In this document: positions 24,963 through 33,985 of the stretch, one piece after another | How positions within the stretch are numbered: the stretch's first letter is position 1 | How the letters are laid out: every line of letters starts with the position of its first letter | DNA from: Cellulophaga baltica | GTDB lineage: Bacteria > Bacteroidota > Bacteroidia > Flavobacteriales > Flavobacteriaceae | Direction of reading: 5' to 3' | Length of the DNA: 64,000 bases | Assembly (NCBI RefSeq): GCF_900102165.1 | Contig: NZ_FNBD01000003.1 | Coordinates: forward strand, 310,001-374,000 | Notes under the pieces: generated by a model | Databases searched by the model: none | Told to the model about the DNA's origin: nothing | Seen by the model: only the letters and a program-made list of their open reading frames with translations | Program-made: the position numbers and the translations under genes

Positions 24963-25406
24963 CTAATTTTTAATCATGTTCATGTGCGGAATACCGTCTT
25001 CTAAATATTCTTCACCAACAACGTGAAACCCTAAAGAGGTGTAGAATTTTAAAAGGTATTTTTGAGCAGAAATACGAATAGTATCTTCATCATACGCTGT
25101 TTTAACCGCAGCAATAGAGGCTTTCATAATTTCTCTACCGAAACCATCTTTTCGGTATTTAGGATTCACCACTACCCTACCAATACTGGCTTCTTGAAAA
25201 TAATCGCCTGCTTTAAAAATACGCGTATAAGCCGCTACATCTTCCTCATGATACCCAATAATATGCAATGATTTGAAGTCTTTCCCATCTAAATCCTGAT
25301 ATACACAGTCTTGTTCTACCACGAATACTTCACTACGTAATTGTAAAATAGCATACAATTCTACGGTAGTTAAATCTTTAAATTCTTTTACTTGAACTTG
25401 TAACAT
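24963..25406 (-). CDS. elaA: GNAT acetyltransferase, ElaA family
   Basis: 147 residues, the usual size for ElaA. Family pattern visible: YAILQLRSEVFVVEQDCVYQDLDGKD at 18-43, then IGRVVVNPKYRKDGFGREIM with the acetyl-CoA pyrophosphate loop (R/Q-x2-G-x-G/A), and YTSLGFHVVGEEYLEDGIPHMNM. It transfers an acetyl group from acetyl-CoA to an unknown acceptor. 3 bp downstream of the cation transporter gene, so one operon with it and rpiB. Confidence 0.88.
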   Translation of the reverse strand: MLQVQVKEFKDLTTVELYAILQLRSEVFVVEQDCVYQDLDGKDFKSLHIIGYHEEDVAAYTRIFKAGDYFQEASIGRVVVNPKYRKDGFGREIMKASIAAVKTAYDEDTIRISAQKYLLKFYTSLGFHVVGEEYLEDGIPHMNMIKN

Positions 25407-25409
25407 AGC

Positions 25410-26330
25410 TTAATCTTGCACTATAATTTGTTTGTTATCTACCTTATCATATTCAGGTTGAATATTCACATGGTTAATTCCGAATTTATGGAACACCTCT
25501 TCCTCTATCTTCTCTAATATAGCATCAAACTCTGATAAGCGAATATCGGTATCAAAATCTATATGGGCTTCTAAATGTATTTCGTCTTCATTTAATTGCC
25601 AAATATGTACGTGGTGTACATTCTTGATTGTATCTATCTTATGTAAAGCTTCTACAATTTTATTAACTTCTATGGTATTAGGAGTAAAAAGCATGAGTAC
25701 CCGCGTAGATGTTTTTAAAAGATCATACCCTACATAGATAAGGTAAAATGCAATAATTAAGGTAAGCAAAGCATCTACCCAATACAATTCATAGAATTTC
25801 ATGACTAGACCACCTATTAATACTGCTACAGAAGCTAACATATCTGTTAGTAAATGTAGATAAGCAGATTTCATGTTCATATTGCTATCAGCGTCTTTCT
25901 TTAACAATAAGACACTTAAGCCATTAGCCACAATACCTAATAAGGAAAGCCAAATAACAATATTTGATTGAATCACCGGTTGCGCCTCAAAAAAACGTTC
26001 TACAGCTTCTTTGATTAATATAATAGCAACTATTATTAAGGAAGCAGAGTTTACAAAGGCCGCAATAATCTCTGCGCGTTTATAGCCAAATGTTTTATTG
26101 GTAGACGCTTCTTTTTTTGCAAATAAAGTGGCTATATAACTCACAATAAGCGATAAGACATCACTAAAATTGTGCAGCGCATCAGACAATAAAGACAAAC
26201 TACCAGATACCAAACCGCCAATAACTTGCGCTACGGTGATAATGATATTTAGTAAGATAGATATAAGAAGGTTTCTTCCTTTTAGATCTGGATGGTTATG
26301 TTGATGGCCATGTGCGTGATTGTGACCCAT
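25410..26330 (-). CDS. cation diffusion facilitator family transporter
   Basis: 306 residues. His-rich cytoplasmic start (MGHNHAHGHQHNHP), six membrane helices, and the HxxxD metal sites in helices II (SDALHNFSD) and V (HLLTDMLAS). The C-terminal cytoplasmic ferredoxin-like domain has HHVHIWQLNEDEIHLEAHIDFD. This is a Zn/Co-type proton antiporter of the CzcD/ZitB group, exporting divalent cations from the cytoplasm. Middle gene of the rpiB-CDF-elaA operon (8 bp after rpiB, 3 bp before elaA). Confidence 0.92.
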   Translation of the reverse strand: MGHNHAHGHQHNHPDLKGRNLLISILLNIIITVAQVIGGLVSGSLSLLSDALHNFSDVLSLIVSYIATLFAKKEASTNKTFGYKRAEIIAAFVNSASLIIVAIILIKEAVERFFEAQPVIQSNIVIWLSLLGIVANGLSVLLLKKDADSNMNMKSAYLHLLTDMLASVAVLIGGLVMKFYELYWVDALLTLIIAFYLIYVGYDLLKTSTRVLMLFTPNTIEVNKIVEALHKIDTIKNVHHVHIWQLNEDEIHLEAHIDFDTDIRLSEFDAILEKIEEEVFHKFGINHVNIQPEYDKVDNKQIIVQD

Positions 26331-26338
26331 ACCTATTC

Positions 26339-26770
26339 TTATTTACAAGGTATTTTTTCTACTCTGCGTTCATGTCTACCACCTTCAAACTTGGTGTCTA
26401 AAAATGTTTTTACCATTTCTAAAGCTTGCGGTAATGATATATAACGTGCAGGAAGACTTAAAATATTAGCATCATTATGTTGTCTTGCCAAAGCAACTAT
26501 CTCATTCGTCCAACATAAAGCAGAACGTACTTTTTGATGTTTGTTAGCGGTAATAGAAGCACCATTGCCACTACCACATATAATGATACCAAAATCTACA
26601 GCGTTAGAAGCTACATCTTCTGCCACTGGATGAACAAAATCTGGATAATCTACACTATCAGTACCATCAGTACCATAGTTCTTAACCTCTATATGCATAG
26701 ATTTTAACATTCCTACTATGGCTAATTTATAATCTGTACCGGCATGGTCATTGCCTATTGCTATCTTCAT
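26339..26770 (-). CDS. rpiB: ribose-5-phosphate isomerase B
   Basis: 143 residues, standard for RpiB. GNDHAG at 6-11 (D8, H9), CGSGNG at 65-70 with the catalytic Cys65, and ARQHNDANIL with His98. Interconverts ribose 5-phosphate and ribulose 5-phosphate in the non-oxidative pentose phosphate pathway, cytoplasmic. First gene of the minus-strand operon and divergent from rnr across the 608-bp AT-rich spacer. Confidence 0.95.
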   Translation of the reverse strand: MKIAIGNDHAGTDYKLAIVGMLKSMHIEVKNYGTDGTDSVDYPDFVHPVAEDVASNAVDFGIIICGSGNGASITANKHQKVRSALCWTNEIVALARQHNDANILSLPARYISLPQALEMVKTFLDTKFEGGRHERRVEKIPCK

Positions 26771-27378
26771 ATTACACTGTTATTTATACCGTAAAGGTAC
26801 AAATACCTATGGTTTCACCACAGATTTTGGCTTATTAACAACATTTTTTTAACCAAAAGGAAAAGATGCTGTTACTTAGCCCTTTAGTAATTATATAGAA
26901 TTGTTGATAAACTACTTAAAAAAACTAACTAGTAAATTTTGATATTAAATAGTAATTCTGGTTTACAAAAGTTATTGGTATTTCAACGATAAACTTCTAA
27001 AAATCTACTTGAAAGATATCACAACTTCAAACCGAGTAGTTAACAATAAATTTACACCTACTTATCAATAATTTTATGTTCACAGAAGTTATTAAGATTA
27101 GTTAATAACCTATTTAAACAACTGATTCTAAAATTGTAATCAATTGTATAAATTGTCAATAAAGTTATTTATAAACGCAAAACAAGTAAACTTAATTAAA
27201 TTTATATCGGTTATTAACAGACTATAATAATCACCATTTTATTTAAATTTTAAAAAAAAGAAAAAGTATATATATTATATATGTTTATAACTAAGAAGAT
27301 TTAAAAAAGTGACTTTACAAATGCTTAATGCTACCTATGGATTATAATTTGTAATTTTCCGATAAATTAAAGAATTGA
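26771..27378. other. 608-bp AT-rich divergent intergenic region with DnaA-box-like 9-mers
   Basis: Between rpiB (-) and rnr (+). DnaA-box-like sites: TTATTAACA at 26832-26840 and 27211-27219, TTATCAATA at 27062-27070, and TTATCAACA on the minus strand at 26902-26910. GTTAATAAC occurs at 27101-27109. An AT-only stretch follows at 27268-27290. These differ from TTATCCACA by one or two bases. In very AT-rich DNA some matches are expected by chance, so an origin is only a possibility. It must also contain the rpiB and rnr promoters. Confidence 0.3.
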
Positions 27379-29568
27379 ATGTCGAAGAAAAAGAAAAGGT
27401 CTTCAGGACAGAAAAAGAATGAAATTACAAGAGGTATTTTCACTGTCCTAGAAAAGGAACCTAATAAAAGTTTTAATTACAAAGAGATTGCTGCTAAGAT
27501 ACACATTAGTGAAGCCAATGACCGTAATGACTTAATAAAGAGATTAGTACAACTTAAAGAGAAACGTAGAATTGTAGAAACCTCTCCAGGAAAATACAAG
27601 GCTATAGAGAATACAAAAACATATCATACTGGTACTGTTGATATTACAGGAAGAGGAAATGCCTACATCATAATTGAAGGTATGGATGATGATGTTTTTG
27701 TTCCCGTAAACAAAATAAACAGAGCTTTTCACAAGGATACGGTAGAAATTTACATCTATCCGCGTAGAAAAGGGAAGAAATTAGAAGGAGAAGTTACTAA
27801 AATTGTAAAACGCTATAAAACTAGTTTTGTAGGGATTGTAGATATGCAAAAGTCATTTGCTTTTGTACGTATCGGCGATTTTAGAATGTATACCGATTTC
27901 TTTATACCAAAAGACAAAATAAACAATGCTCAAGATGGTGATAAGGTTATTGTAGAATATAACGAATGGCCAGATAAAGGCGATTCTCCTTATGGTACTA
28001 TTACACAAGTATTAGGAAAACCAGGAGAACACAATACAGAAATACATTCTATTTTAGCAGAATATGGTTTACCGTATGAATTTCCTGTAGAAGTAGAACA
28101 ATTTGCAAATGATCTAGATACTTCTATAAAACCAGAAGAAATTGCAAAACGTAGAGATATGCGTGATACGCTAACCTTTACCATTGATCCGCGAGATGCT
28201 AAAGATTTTGATGATGCTTTATCTTTTGAAGTTCTAGAAAATGGAAATTATGAGATAGGTATTCATATTGCAGATGTATCTCATTATCTAACACCAGATA
28301 CGGTCATGGATGATGAAGCATATGAAAGAGCAACTTCGGTATATTTGGTAGACAGAGTAGTACCTATGTTACCAGAAGTTTTATCTAACAATGCGTGTTC
28401 ATTACGTCCGCATGAAGACAAATATACCTTCTCTGCCATATTTGAGATTGATAAAAAAGCACATGTAATAGACCAATGGTTTGGTAGAACAGTTATTAAT
28501 TCTGATGAGCGTTTTGCTTATGAAGAAGCACAACACATTATTGAAAATAAAGTACAAAGCATTCCTGAAGATATTTCTATTAGAGGTGCTGCTTATGAAG
28601 TTTCTGAAGCTGTTGTAAATGCTACTTTAAAATTAGATGAACTTGCAAAAATTATGCGTTCTCGTAGAATGACGGCAGGAGCTATTTCTTTTGATAAAGT
28701 AGAAGTACGTTTTAATTTAACACCAGAGGGAGAACCAGAAAGTGTTTATTTTAAAGAAGCAAAAGATGCTAATAAACTTATTGAAGAGTTTATGCTTTTA
28801 GCCAATAGAAAAGTAGCAGAGTTTATAGGGAAACAAAAACCTGAAAAAACTTTTGTATATCGGGTTCATGATGAACCTAATGAAGAGAAACTTATGGCAT
28901 TAAATGGGATTATTTCTCGTTTTGGCCACAAGCTTGATTTTAAAAGTAAAAAAACGATAAGTAGTTCTTTGAACCAGCTTTTAGAAGATGTTAAAGGTAA
29001 AGGGGAACAAAATATGGTAGATACCCTTGCCATACGTACCATGAGTAAGGCTATTTATACCACAGACAATATTGGTCACTATGGTTTAGCTTTTGATTAT
29101 TATACGCATTTTACCTCACCAATTCGTAGGTATCCAGATGTTATGGTGCACCGATTGTTACAACATTATTTAGATAATGGTGCTACCGCTAAAAAAGAAG
29201 TGTACGAAGAAAAATGTAAACATTCTTCAGATATGGAAGGCTTAGCCGCTAGTGCAGAACGTGATTCTATTAAGTACATGCAGATTAAATTCATGGAAGA
29301 TCATCAAGATCGTGAATTTATTGGCGTTATTTCTGGAGTTACCGAATGGGGCATCTATGTAGAGATTATAGAAAACAAATGCGAAGGAATGGTTCGTATC
29401 AGTGATATAAAAGGCGATTATTATAATTTTGACGAAAAAGAATATGCTATTATTGGAGAACGTACCAAGACTGTATACCAATTAGGAGACGAAGTTAAAG
29501 TGATGGTTAAGAACACAGATCTTGTAAAAAGACATCTTGATTTTACATTGATTGGTAAAGCAGAATAG
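27379..29568 (+). CDS. rnr: ribonuclease R
   Basis: 729 residues. Domain order: N-terminal winged-helix-like region (about 10-70, FTVLEKEPNKSFNYKEIAAKI), two cold-shock OB folds (about 80-230), RNB exonuclease core (about 250-590) with FTIDPRDAKDFDDALSFE supplying the metal-binding aspartates, and a C-terminal S1 domain (about 645-725, GVISGVTEWGIYVEI). Processive 3'-5' exoribonuclease acting on structured RNA, cytoplasmic. The start at the Lys-rich MSKKKKRSSGQKK follows the long AT-rich spacer. Confidence 0.97.
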   Translation: MSKKKKRSSGQKKNEITRGIFTVLEKEPNKSFNYKEIAAKIHISEANDRNDLIKRLVQLKEKRRIVETSPGKYKAIENTKTYHTGTVDITGRGNAYIIIEGMDDDVFVPVNKINRAFHKDTVEIYIYPRRKGKKLEGEVTKIVKRYKTSFVGIVDMQKSFAFVRIGDFRMYTDFFIPKDKINNAQDGDKVIVEYNEWPDKGDSPYGTITQVLGKPGEHNTEIHSILAEYGLPYEFPVEVEQFANDLDTSIKPEEIAKRRDMRDTLTFTIDPRDAKDFDDALSFEVLENGNYEIGIHIADVSHYLTPDTVMDDEAYERATSVYLVDRVVPMLPEVLSNNACSLRPHEDKYTFSAIFEIDKKAHVIDQWFGRTVINSDERFAYEEAQHIIENKVQSIPEDISIRGAAYEVSEAVVNATLKLDELAKIMRSRRMTAGAISFDKVEVRFNLTPEGEPESVYFKEAKDANKLIEEFMLLANRKVAEFIGKQKPEKTFVYRVHDEPNEEKLMALNGIISRFGHKLDFKSKKTISSSLNQLLEDVKGKGEQNMVDTLAIRTMSKAIYTTDNIGHYGLAFDYYTHFTSPIRRYPDVMVHRLLQHYLDNGATAKKEVYEEKCKHSSDMEGLAASAERDSIKYMQIKFMEDHQDREFIGVISGVTEWGIYVEIIENKCEGMVRISDIKGDYYNFDEKEYAIIGERTKTVYQLGDEVKVMVKNTDLVKRHLDFTLIGKAE

Positions 29569-29633
29569 TCAGGTTTTACATTTTGGAATAGAATTTGTTT
29601 AGTATTAGTTAGTAGTACCTAAAAACAACAAAA

Positions 29634-30314
29634 ATGAAACAATATTTTATAGTAATTTTCTTAGTGTTTGCACTAATTAATGGGCATGCACAAAACGAGA
29701 AGGTTACTCAAAATCTTGATAAATTTACAACCGTCAAAGCTTTTGACGGTTTATCTATTAATTTAATAAAGTCTAGTGTTAATAAAGCCGTGATAACGGG
29801 TGCAAATACCACTAAAGTAGCAATTATTAATAATGATGGTGTATTAAAATTACGAATGGAAATTGGTAAAATTTTCAGCGGTTATAGAACTTTCGTAGAT
29901 TTGTATTACACAGAAGAATTAATTACTCTTGATGTTAATGAAGATGCGCGTATTACCAGTAAAGAAGCTATAAAGCAAGATTTACTAGAGCTTAAAGCTC
30001 AAGAAGGTGGTGAGCTAGTGATTAACACACAAGTAGAACAGTTGCTAATTAAAACAGTTACGGGCGGTATTATTACCACAACAGGTTTTTCTGATAATCA
30101 GGATGTAATGATCAATACCGGTGGTATTTATCAAGGAAAAGCTTTTAAAACAAATTTTACTACCGTAAATGTAAATGCAGGTTCTAAAGCAGAAATTTAT
30201 GCGGTTAACTATGTGAAAGCAAGTGTAAAAGCAGGAGGAGAAGTTTTAGTTTATGGGAATCCTAAGAAAATGGAAGAGAAAACTGTTTTTGGAGGAACCA
30301 TAAAAAGAATGTAG
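29634..30314 (+). CDS. DUF2807 (head-GIN-domain) secreted protein
   Basis: 226 residues. Signal peptide to HAQ (about residue 20). The mature part follows the DUF2807 pattern: FTTVKAFDGLSINLIKS, KLRMEIGKIF, then a right-handed beta-helix of short G-turn repeats (VTGGIITTTGFSDNQDVMINTGGIYQGKAF, VNVNAGSKAEIYAV, AGGEVLVYGNPK). Envelope localisation; role unknown. The LysE-type gene follows 6 bp later, so they probably share a transcript. Confidence 0.85.
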   Translation: MKQYFIVIFLVFALINGHAQNEKVTQNLDKFTTVKAFDGLSINLIKSSVNKAVITGANTTKVAIINNDGVLKLRMEIGKIFSGYRTFVDLYYTEELITLDVNEDARITSKEAIKQDLLELKAQEGGELVINTQVEQLLIKTVTGGIITTTGFSDNQDVMINTGGIYQGKAFKTNFTTVNVNAGSKAEIYAVNYVKASVKAGGEVLVYGNPKKMEEKTVFGGTIKRM

Positions 30315-30320
30315 ATATTT

Positions 30321-30998
30321 ATGATCGAAGATATACAGGCAGCCATCCCATTAGGTTTTTTTTTAAGCTTTATGATTGGCCCTGTTTTTTTTGTACTCCT
30401 TGAAACGAGTGCAACAAAAGGTTTTAGAGCTGCCCTAATATTTGATTTAGGCGTTATTTTAGCTGATATTATATTTATAACAGCAGCTTATTTTAGTAGC
30501 TTTCAATTGCTAGAAAATTTAAGCAATCAGCCAGGACTCTATGTTTTTGGTGGTGTCATATTATTGGTTTATGGTATTATCACTTTTAAAACCAAACAAG
30601 TAAAACTTAGAAATGAGGATGTCAAAGTTACCAGCGGTGATTATCTGAGTTTATTTGTAAAAGGCTTTCTTCTTAATTTTATCAATATTGGTGTTCTTGT
30701 ATTTTGGTTAGGGATCATCATCATTGTTGGGCCTAGTTTAGATAATAACAGCGATCGTATATTGGTATTTTTTGGTTCTATGATAGGGGCTTATTTTGTT
30801 ACAGACCTCTTTAAAATGTTATTAGCAAAGCAGTTACGTAAGAAACTTACTCCAAAACGTATTTTTTTAGTAAAGAAACTCTTAGGAATTATTTTAATTA
30901 TCTGTGGCCTAGTATTAATTACAAAAGGCTTTTTACCTAAAGACAAATTAAACTTTCAAGAAGGTATAGAGTTAATACGTGAAGCAGAACAAAAATAA
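30321..30998 (+). CDS. LysE-family translocator
   Basis: 225 residues with about six hydrophobic segments. N-terminal PLGFFLSFMIGPVFFVLLETS is the LysE/RhtB signature (G-P-x2-F/L in the first helix pair). Exporter for amino acids or related small molecules across the inner membrane; the substrate is not deducible. Six bases after the DUF2807 gene. Confidence 0.85.
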   Translation: MIEDIQAAIPLGFFLSFMIGPVFFVLLETSATKGFRAALIFDLGVILADIIFITAAYFSSFQLLENLSNQPGLYVFGGVILLVYGIITFKTKQVKLRNEDVKVTSGDYLSLFVKGFLLNFINIGVLVFWLGIIIIVGPSLDNNSDRILVFFGSMIGAYFVTDLFKMLLAKQLRKKLTPKRIFLVKKLLGIILIICGLVLITKGFLPKDKLNFQEGIELIREAEQK

Positions 30999-31064
30999 CT
31001 ACTATAGACTTTTAGTGTAGTTATTAACAACCAACCTAGAGGAGTATTTCAGACCAATAAGCCT

Positions 31065-31646
31065 ATGGATAAATCCAATATTAATACCTATTTCCATTCG
31101 TTATTTCCCATACCGGAACCCGTTGTAGAAAAAATTACAGCAACCTTCTGCCCTTTTACTTTAGAAAAAAATACCGTTTTATTAGATAAAGATACCATCA
31201 GTACGAAAACCTATTTTTTAGAACAGGGATATGTACGTTCGTATATTTTAAATGAAGATAATGAGGAGGTAACTACCAATATTTATACAGCTCCTTGTTT
31301 TGTAAATGACTTCCTGTCTTTCTTTAAAAAACAACCTACCAAAGAAGTATATCAAACATTAACAGATTGTACTTTTTGGGAAACTAATTTTGATAACGTA
31401 CAGGCTAATTTTCATAACATCACAGAATTTAGAGAATTCAGTAGACTATTGTTTGTTATAAATTACTATAAATTAAACGATAGATTAATTGAAATGGCCA
31501 GTCAGAAAGCAGAAACACGGTATCTAAATCTTTTAAAAGTACAACCACATATTTTTCAGCATGTACCGCTTAAAATTATAGCTTCTTATTTAGGCATTAC
31601 AGATAGTAGTTTAAGTAGAATTAGGAAAGAAATTAGTAAAATGTAA
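31065..31646 (+). CDS. Crp/Fnr-type transcriptional regulator
   Basis: 193 residues. A cyclic-nucleotide-binding-like beta barrel at about 20-115 (CPFTLEKNTVLLDKDTISTKTYFLEQGYVRSYIL, the usual K-G-L-like turn) is followed by the dimer helix. A short C-terminal HTH follows at about 168-190 (PLKIIASYLGITDSSLSRIRKEI). Such proteins in Bacteroidota usually lack cAMP-binding residues. It lies 32 bp before the PanE-like gene, which it may control (inference). Confidence 0.88.
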   Translation: MDKSNINTYFHSLFPIPEPVVEKITATFCPFTLEKNTVLLDKDTISTKTYFLEQGYVRSYILNEDNEEVTTNIYTAPCFVNDFLSFFKKQPTKEVYQTLTDCTFWETNFDNVQANFHNITEFREFSRLLFVINYYKLNDRLIEMASQKAETRYLNLLKVQPHIFQHVPLKIIASYLGITDSSLSRIRKEISKM

Positions 31647-31708
31647 TTTCTTGTCATTTATCAAGTGACTAAAGAACAATGCCTATCCATCTTTGTAAAA
31701 AAAATAAA

Positions 31709-32656
31709 ATGAATACAAAGCATATAGTTATTATTGGTCTTGGTGGGGTTGGTGGTTATTTTGGATTTAAAATTAATCGGGCTAATGAAATAAATAAACA
31801 ACATAAAGTATCATTTGTAGCTAGAGGAACTACATATACCACTGTAAAAGAACACGGACTTACTTTACTTTCTCCAGAACATGCACAACCTATTACGCGC
31901 CCTGATGCTGTTTATGAACATATTTCAGATATTAAAGATCCTGATTTACTATTGATCTGCGTTAAAGAATATGATTTGGAGAATGTTTGTAGACAGCTCT
32001 CTACAGTTATTACGCCCAACACTATTTTACTACCCATGATGAATGGTGCAGATATTTATGATCGTATCCGGGCACTACTACCAAACAATACTATTTTACC
32101 TTCTTGCGTGTATGTGGCTTCACATATCAAAGAAAAAGGTATTGTTGCCCATAAAGGTGCCGCTGGAAAATTAATTTTTGGTAAAGATGCCGCACATATG
32201 TCCGTAAATTTAGATTGGGTATTAGCTGTATGTGAACAAAGTACTATCGATTTTGAATTAAAAGAGAATGCGCTGAGTGCTATCTGGTCAAAATTTATCT
32301 TTATCGCTAGTTTTGGTTTGGTATCTGCTAAACACAATTCTTCTATTGGTGCAGTATGTACTGAGGCTTCTCAGAAAAAAGAAGCTACCCAAATTATGCA
32401 AGAAATAAAGGCTATTGCTGCTAAAAAAGATATTTTTCTAGCAGCTGATATTATTCAGAAAGTTTTTGAAAAGGCAGCTACTTTTCCACCAACAACCCCC
32501 ACTTCTTTACAATTAGATGTACATTCTGGTAAAAATAAAACGGAGTTAGAATTGTTTGCTGGGGCCATCATCACCTATGGTATTGCAGAGAATTGTGCTA
32601 CGGTATATACCCAGCGTATCTATGAGGAGATAAAAGCAGCGCATATACATCTATAA
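31709..32656 (+). CDS. ketopantoate reductase (PanE/ApbA)-like oxidoreductase
   Basis: About 315 residues from ATG 31709. An in-frame ATG at 31679 would add ten residues before the nucleotide-binding strand, and a -7-like CATCTTTG lies between the two, so 31709 is preferred. GLGGVGGYFG is the Rossmann GxGxxG. Mid-protein features: LICVKEYDLENVC, LLPMMNGADIYDRI (the ketopantoate reductase QNG-like region) and LSAIWSKFIFIASFGLV with the catalytic Lys. The C-terminal domain has SLQLDVHSGKNKTELELFAGAI. NADPH-dependent reductase. True PanE function in pantothenate synthesis is not certain, since many paralogues act on other 2-keto acids. Confidence 0.85.
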   Translation: MNTKHIVIIGLGGVGGYFGFKINRANEINKQHKVSFVARGTTYTTVKEHGLTLLSPEHAQPITRPDAVYEHISDIKDPDLLLICVKEYDLENVCRQLSTVITPNTILLPMMNGADIYDRIRALLPNNTILPSCVYVASHIKEKGIVAHKGAAGKLIFGKDAAHMSVNLDWVLAVCEQSTIDFELKENALSAIWSKFIFIASFGLVSAKHNSSIGAVCTEASQKKEATQIMQEIKAIAAKKDIFLAADIIQKVFEKAATFPPTTPTSLQLDVHSGKNKTELELFAGAIITYGIAENCATVYTQRIYEEIKAAHIHL

Positions 32657-32820
32657 TCTATTTAAGTAGCTTTGATTTATTTACTAAAATAGAATCAGCT
32701 ACTGAGTAAGATTAATTCTAAAAGTTGCTTAGAGCGACTTAAAATGTGTACTGAGGGATATTTTAGGTGGATTGGTGGTAGAAAAGATAGCAACTTATAG
32801 TATCGTAAAAATAAGGTAGG

Positions 32821-33426
32821 ATGGAAGATGATTTTTTTAATTTGATGAAATGCTATACGGATGATGAGTCTTATGCCAAAACCTGTTGGGCAGCACTCAA
32901 ACTTAAATACAGTGCTGCTTCTAGACATTATCACAATCTAGAACATTTGGCATACATGTTTCGTTGCTTAGCTACCGTAAAATCTGAAGTAAAAAATTTA
33001 GATGCCATGTTATTTGCTATTTATTATCATGATAGTATTTATAGTACTACCAGAAGTGATAATGAACATCAAAGTGCCTTGTATTTTAAAAAAATGATTT
33101 CAAAAACATCTTTTGAGGCTATTACGGAGGTTATGGATCTTATTGAAGCTACGAAAGAGCATTTGCTATCTGATGATAATGATACTAATATTCTATTAGA
33201 TTTAGATTTGGCTGTGCTAGGAGAAAAGCCTGATAATTATCTTACTTATGCCAAAGCTATCCGAAAGGAATATTATATCTATCCCGATTTTATGTATCGC
33301 AAAGGAAGAAAAAAAGTATTGATGAATATGTTGAATTTAGAGGCTATTTATAAAACTGATTTCTTTAAAGCACAATTTGAAACAACTGCGATAAAAAATT
33401 TGAAGGCAGAATTAAAAAATTTGTAA
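32821..33426 (+). CDS. predicted HD-superfamily metal-dependent phosphohydrolase
   Basis: 201 residues. RHYHNLEH at 35-42 and YYHD at 68-71 supply the HD-type histidines and aspartate. Then DLDLAVLG near 137-144 and IRKEYYIYPD near 157-166 match the conserved later motifs of this family. Predicted to hydrolyse a phosphomonoester or phosphodiester; substrate unknown; cytoplasmic. Confidence 0.82.
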   Translation: MEDDFFNLMKCYTDDESYAKTCWAALKLKYSAASRHYHNLEHLAYMFRCLATVKSEVKNLDAMLFAIYYHDSIYSTTRSDNEHQSALYFKKMISKTSFEAITEVMDLIEATKEHLLSDDNDTNILLDLDLAVLGEKPDNYLTYAKAIRKEYYIYPDFMYRKGRKKVLMNMLNLEAIYKTDFFKAQFETTAIKNLKAELKNL

Positions 33427-33563
33427 TATGTAGAAGTTTCTTTAGTATTAGTAAGCTTCAAAAGGTTTTGTTACCTTATTGTTCTCTTTCTTTTATGGAA
33501 TATCAGGGAAGTTGTGCTCTATAAAAAAGATATTTTTGACTTAGGGAAGTACACTATTTATAA

Positions 33564-33600
33564 AACAAAAAATCCTCTTCTAATGAAAGAAGAGGATTTT
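33564..33600 (-). terminator. rho-independent terminator for the tRNA-Cys gene
   Basis: Perfect 12-bp stem AAAATCCTCTTC / GAAGAGGATTTT with an 8-base loop. Read on the minus strand it ends in a U-rich tract, 5 bp after the tRNA 3' end. Confidence 0.85.
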
Positions 33601-33604
33601 GAAG

Positions 33605-33675
33605 AGGCATCGAGCGGATTCGAACCGCTGTACAAGCTTTTGCAGAGCTCTGCCTAGCCACTCGGCCACAATGCC
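33605..33675 (-). tRNA. tRNA-Cys (GCA)
   Basis: On the minus strand the acceptor arms GGCATTG / CGATGCC pair with one G-U and a discriminator U, as expected for tRNA-Cys. The anticodon loop is CTGCAAA (anticodon GCA, U33 present). The T arm GCGG-TTCGAAT-CCGC is perfect. CCA is not encoded. 71 nt. Confidence 0.95.
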
Positions 33676-33751
33676 AATTTAGGATTGCAAATTTACAAAA
33701 ATTAATGACAATAGAAATTAATTATTACAATGTTTATTCTTTTTTTAGTAC

Positions 33752-33797
33752 AAAAAAGCTCTAAATCTTTCTTTGAAAAAATTTAGAGCTTTCTTTT
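33752..33797 (-). terminator. rho-independent terminator between the two tRNA-Cys genes
   Basis: Perfect 12-bp stem AAAGCTCTAAAT / ATTTAGAGCTTT with a 14-base loop. On the minus strand it is followed by six U, so the second tRNA is a separate transcript from the first. Confidence 0.8.
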
Positions 33798-33853
33798 TCG
33801 CTTTTATGGAGTGAACATAAGGCTAAATAAACCTATTTCAGCGTTCTTTTTTG

Positions 33854-33925
33854 AGGCATCGAGTGGACTCGAACCACTATGAAAGTTCTTGCGGAACTTT
33901 GTCTATCCAATTCGACCACAATGCC
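33854..33925 (-). tRNA. second tRNA-Cys (GCA)-like gene with C33
   Basis: The acceptor stem and discriminator are the same as in the first copy (GGCATTG / CGATGCC, U73). The T arm GTGG-TTCGAGT-CCAC is intact. The anticodon stem AAGTT / AACTT encloses loop CCGCAAG, so anticodon GCA but C instead of the near-invariant U at position 33, and positions 32 and 38 could pair (C-G). The body has diverged from the first copy. It may be a weak or specialised tRNA or a decaying duplicate. 72 nt. Confidence 0.75.
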
Positions 33926-33985
33926 ATATCTGTGGTACAAATGTCTGAATATTTAATGCGTAATCCTATCGGTTAAGAGTGTAGT

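Noticed and set aside
30994-31025. Terminator after the LysE-type gene
   Set aside because: A 9-bp stem (AATAACTAC / GTAGTTATT) overlaps the stop codon, but no T-run follows, so termination is not supported.
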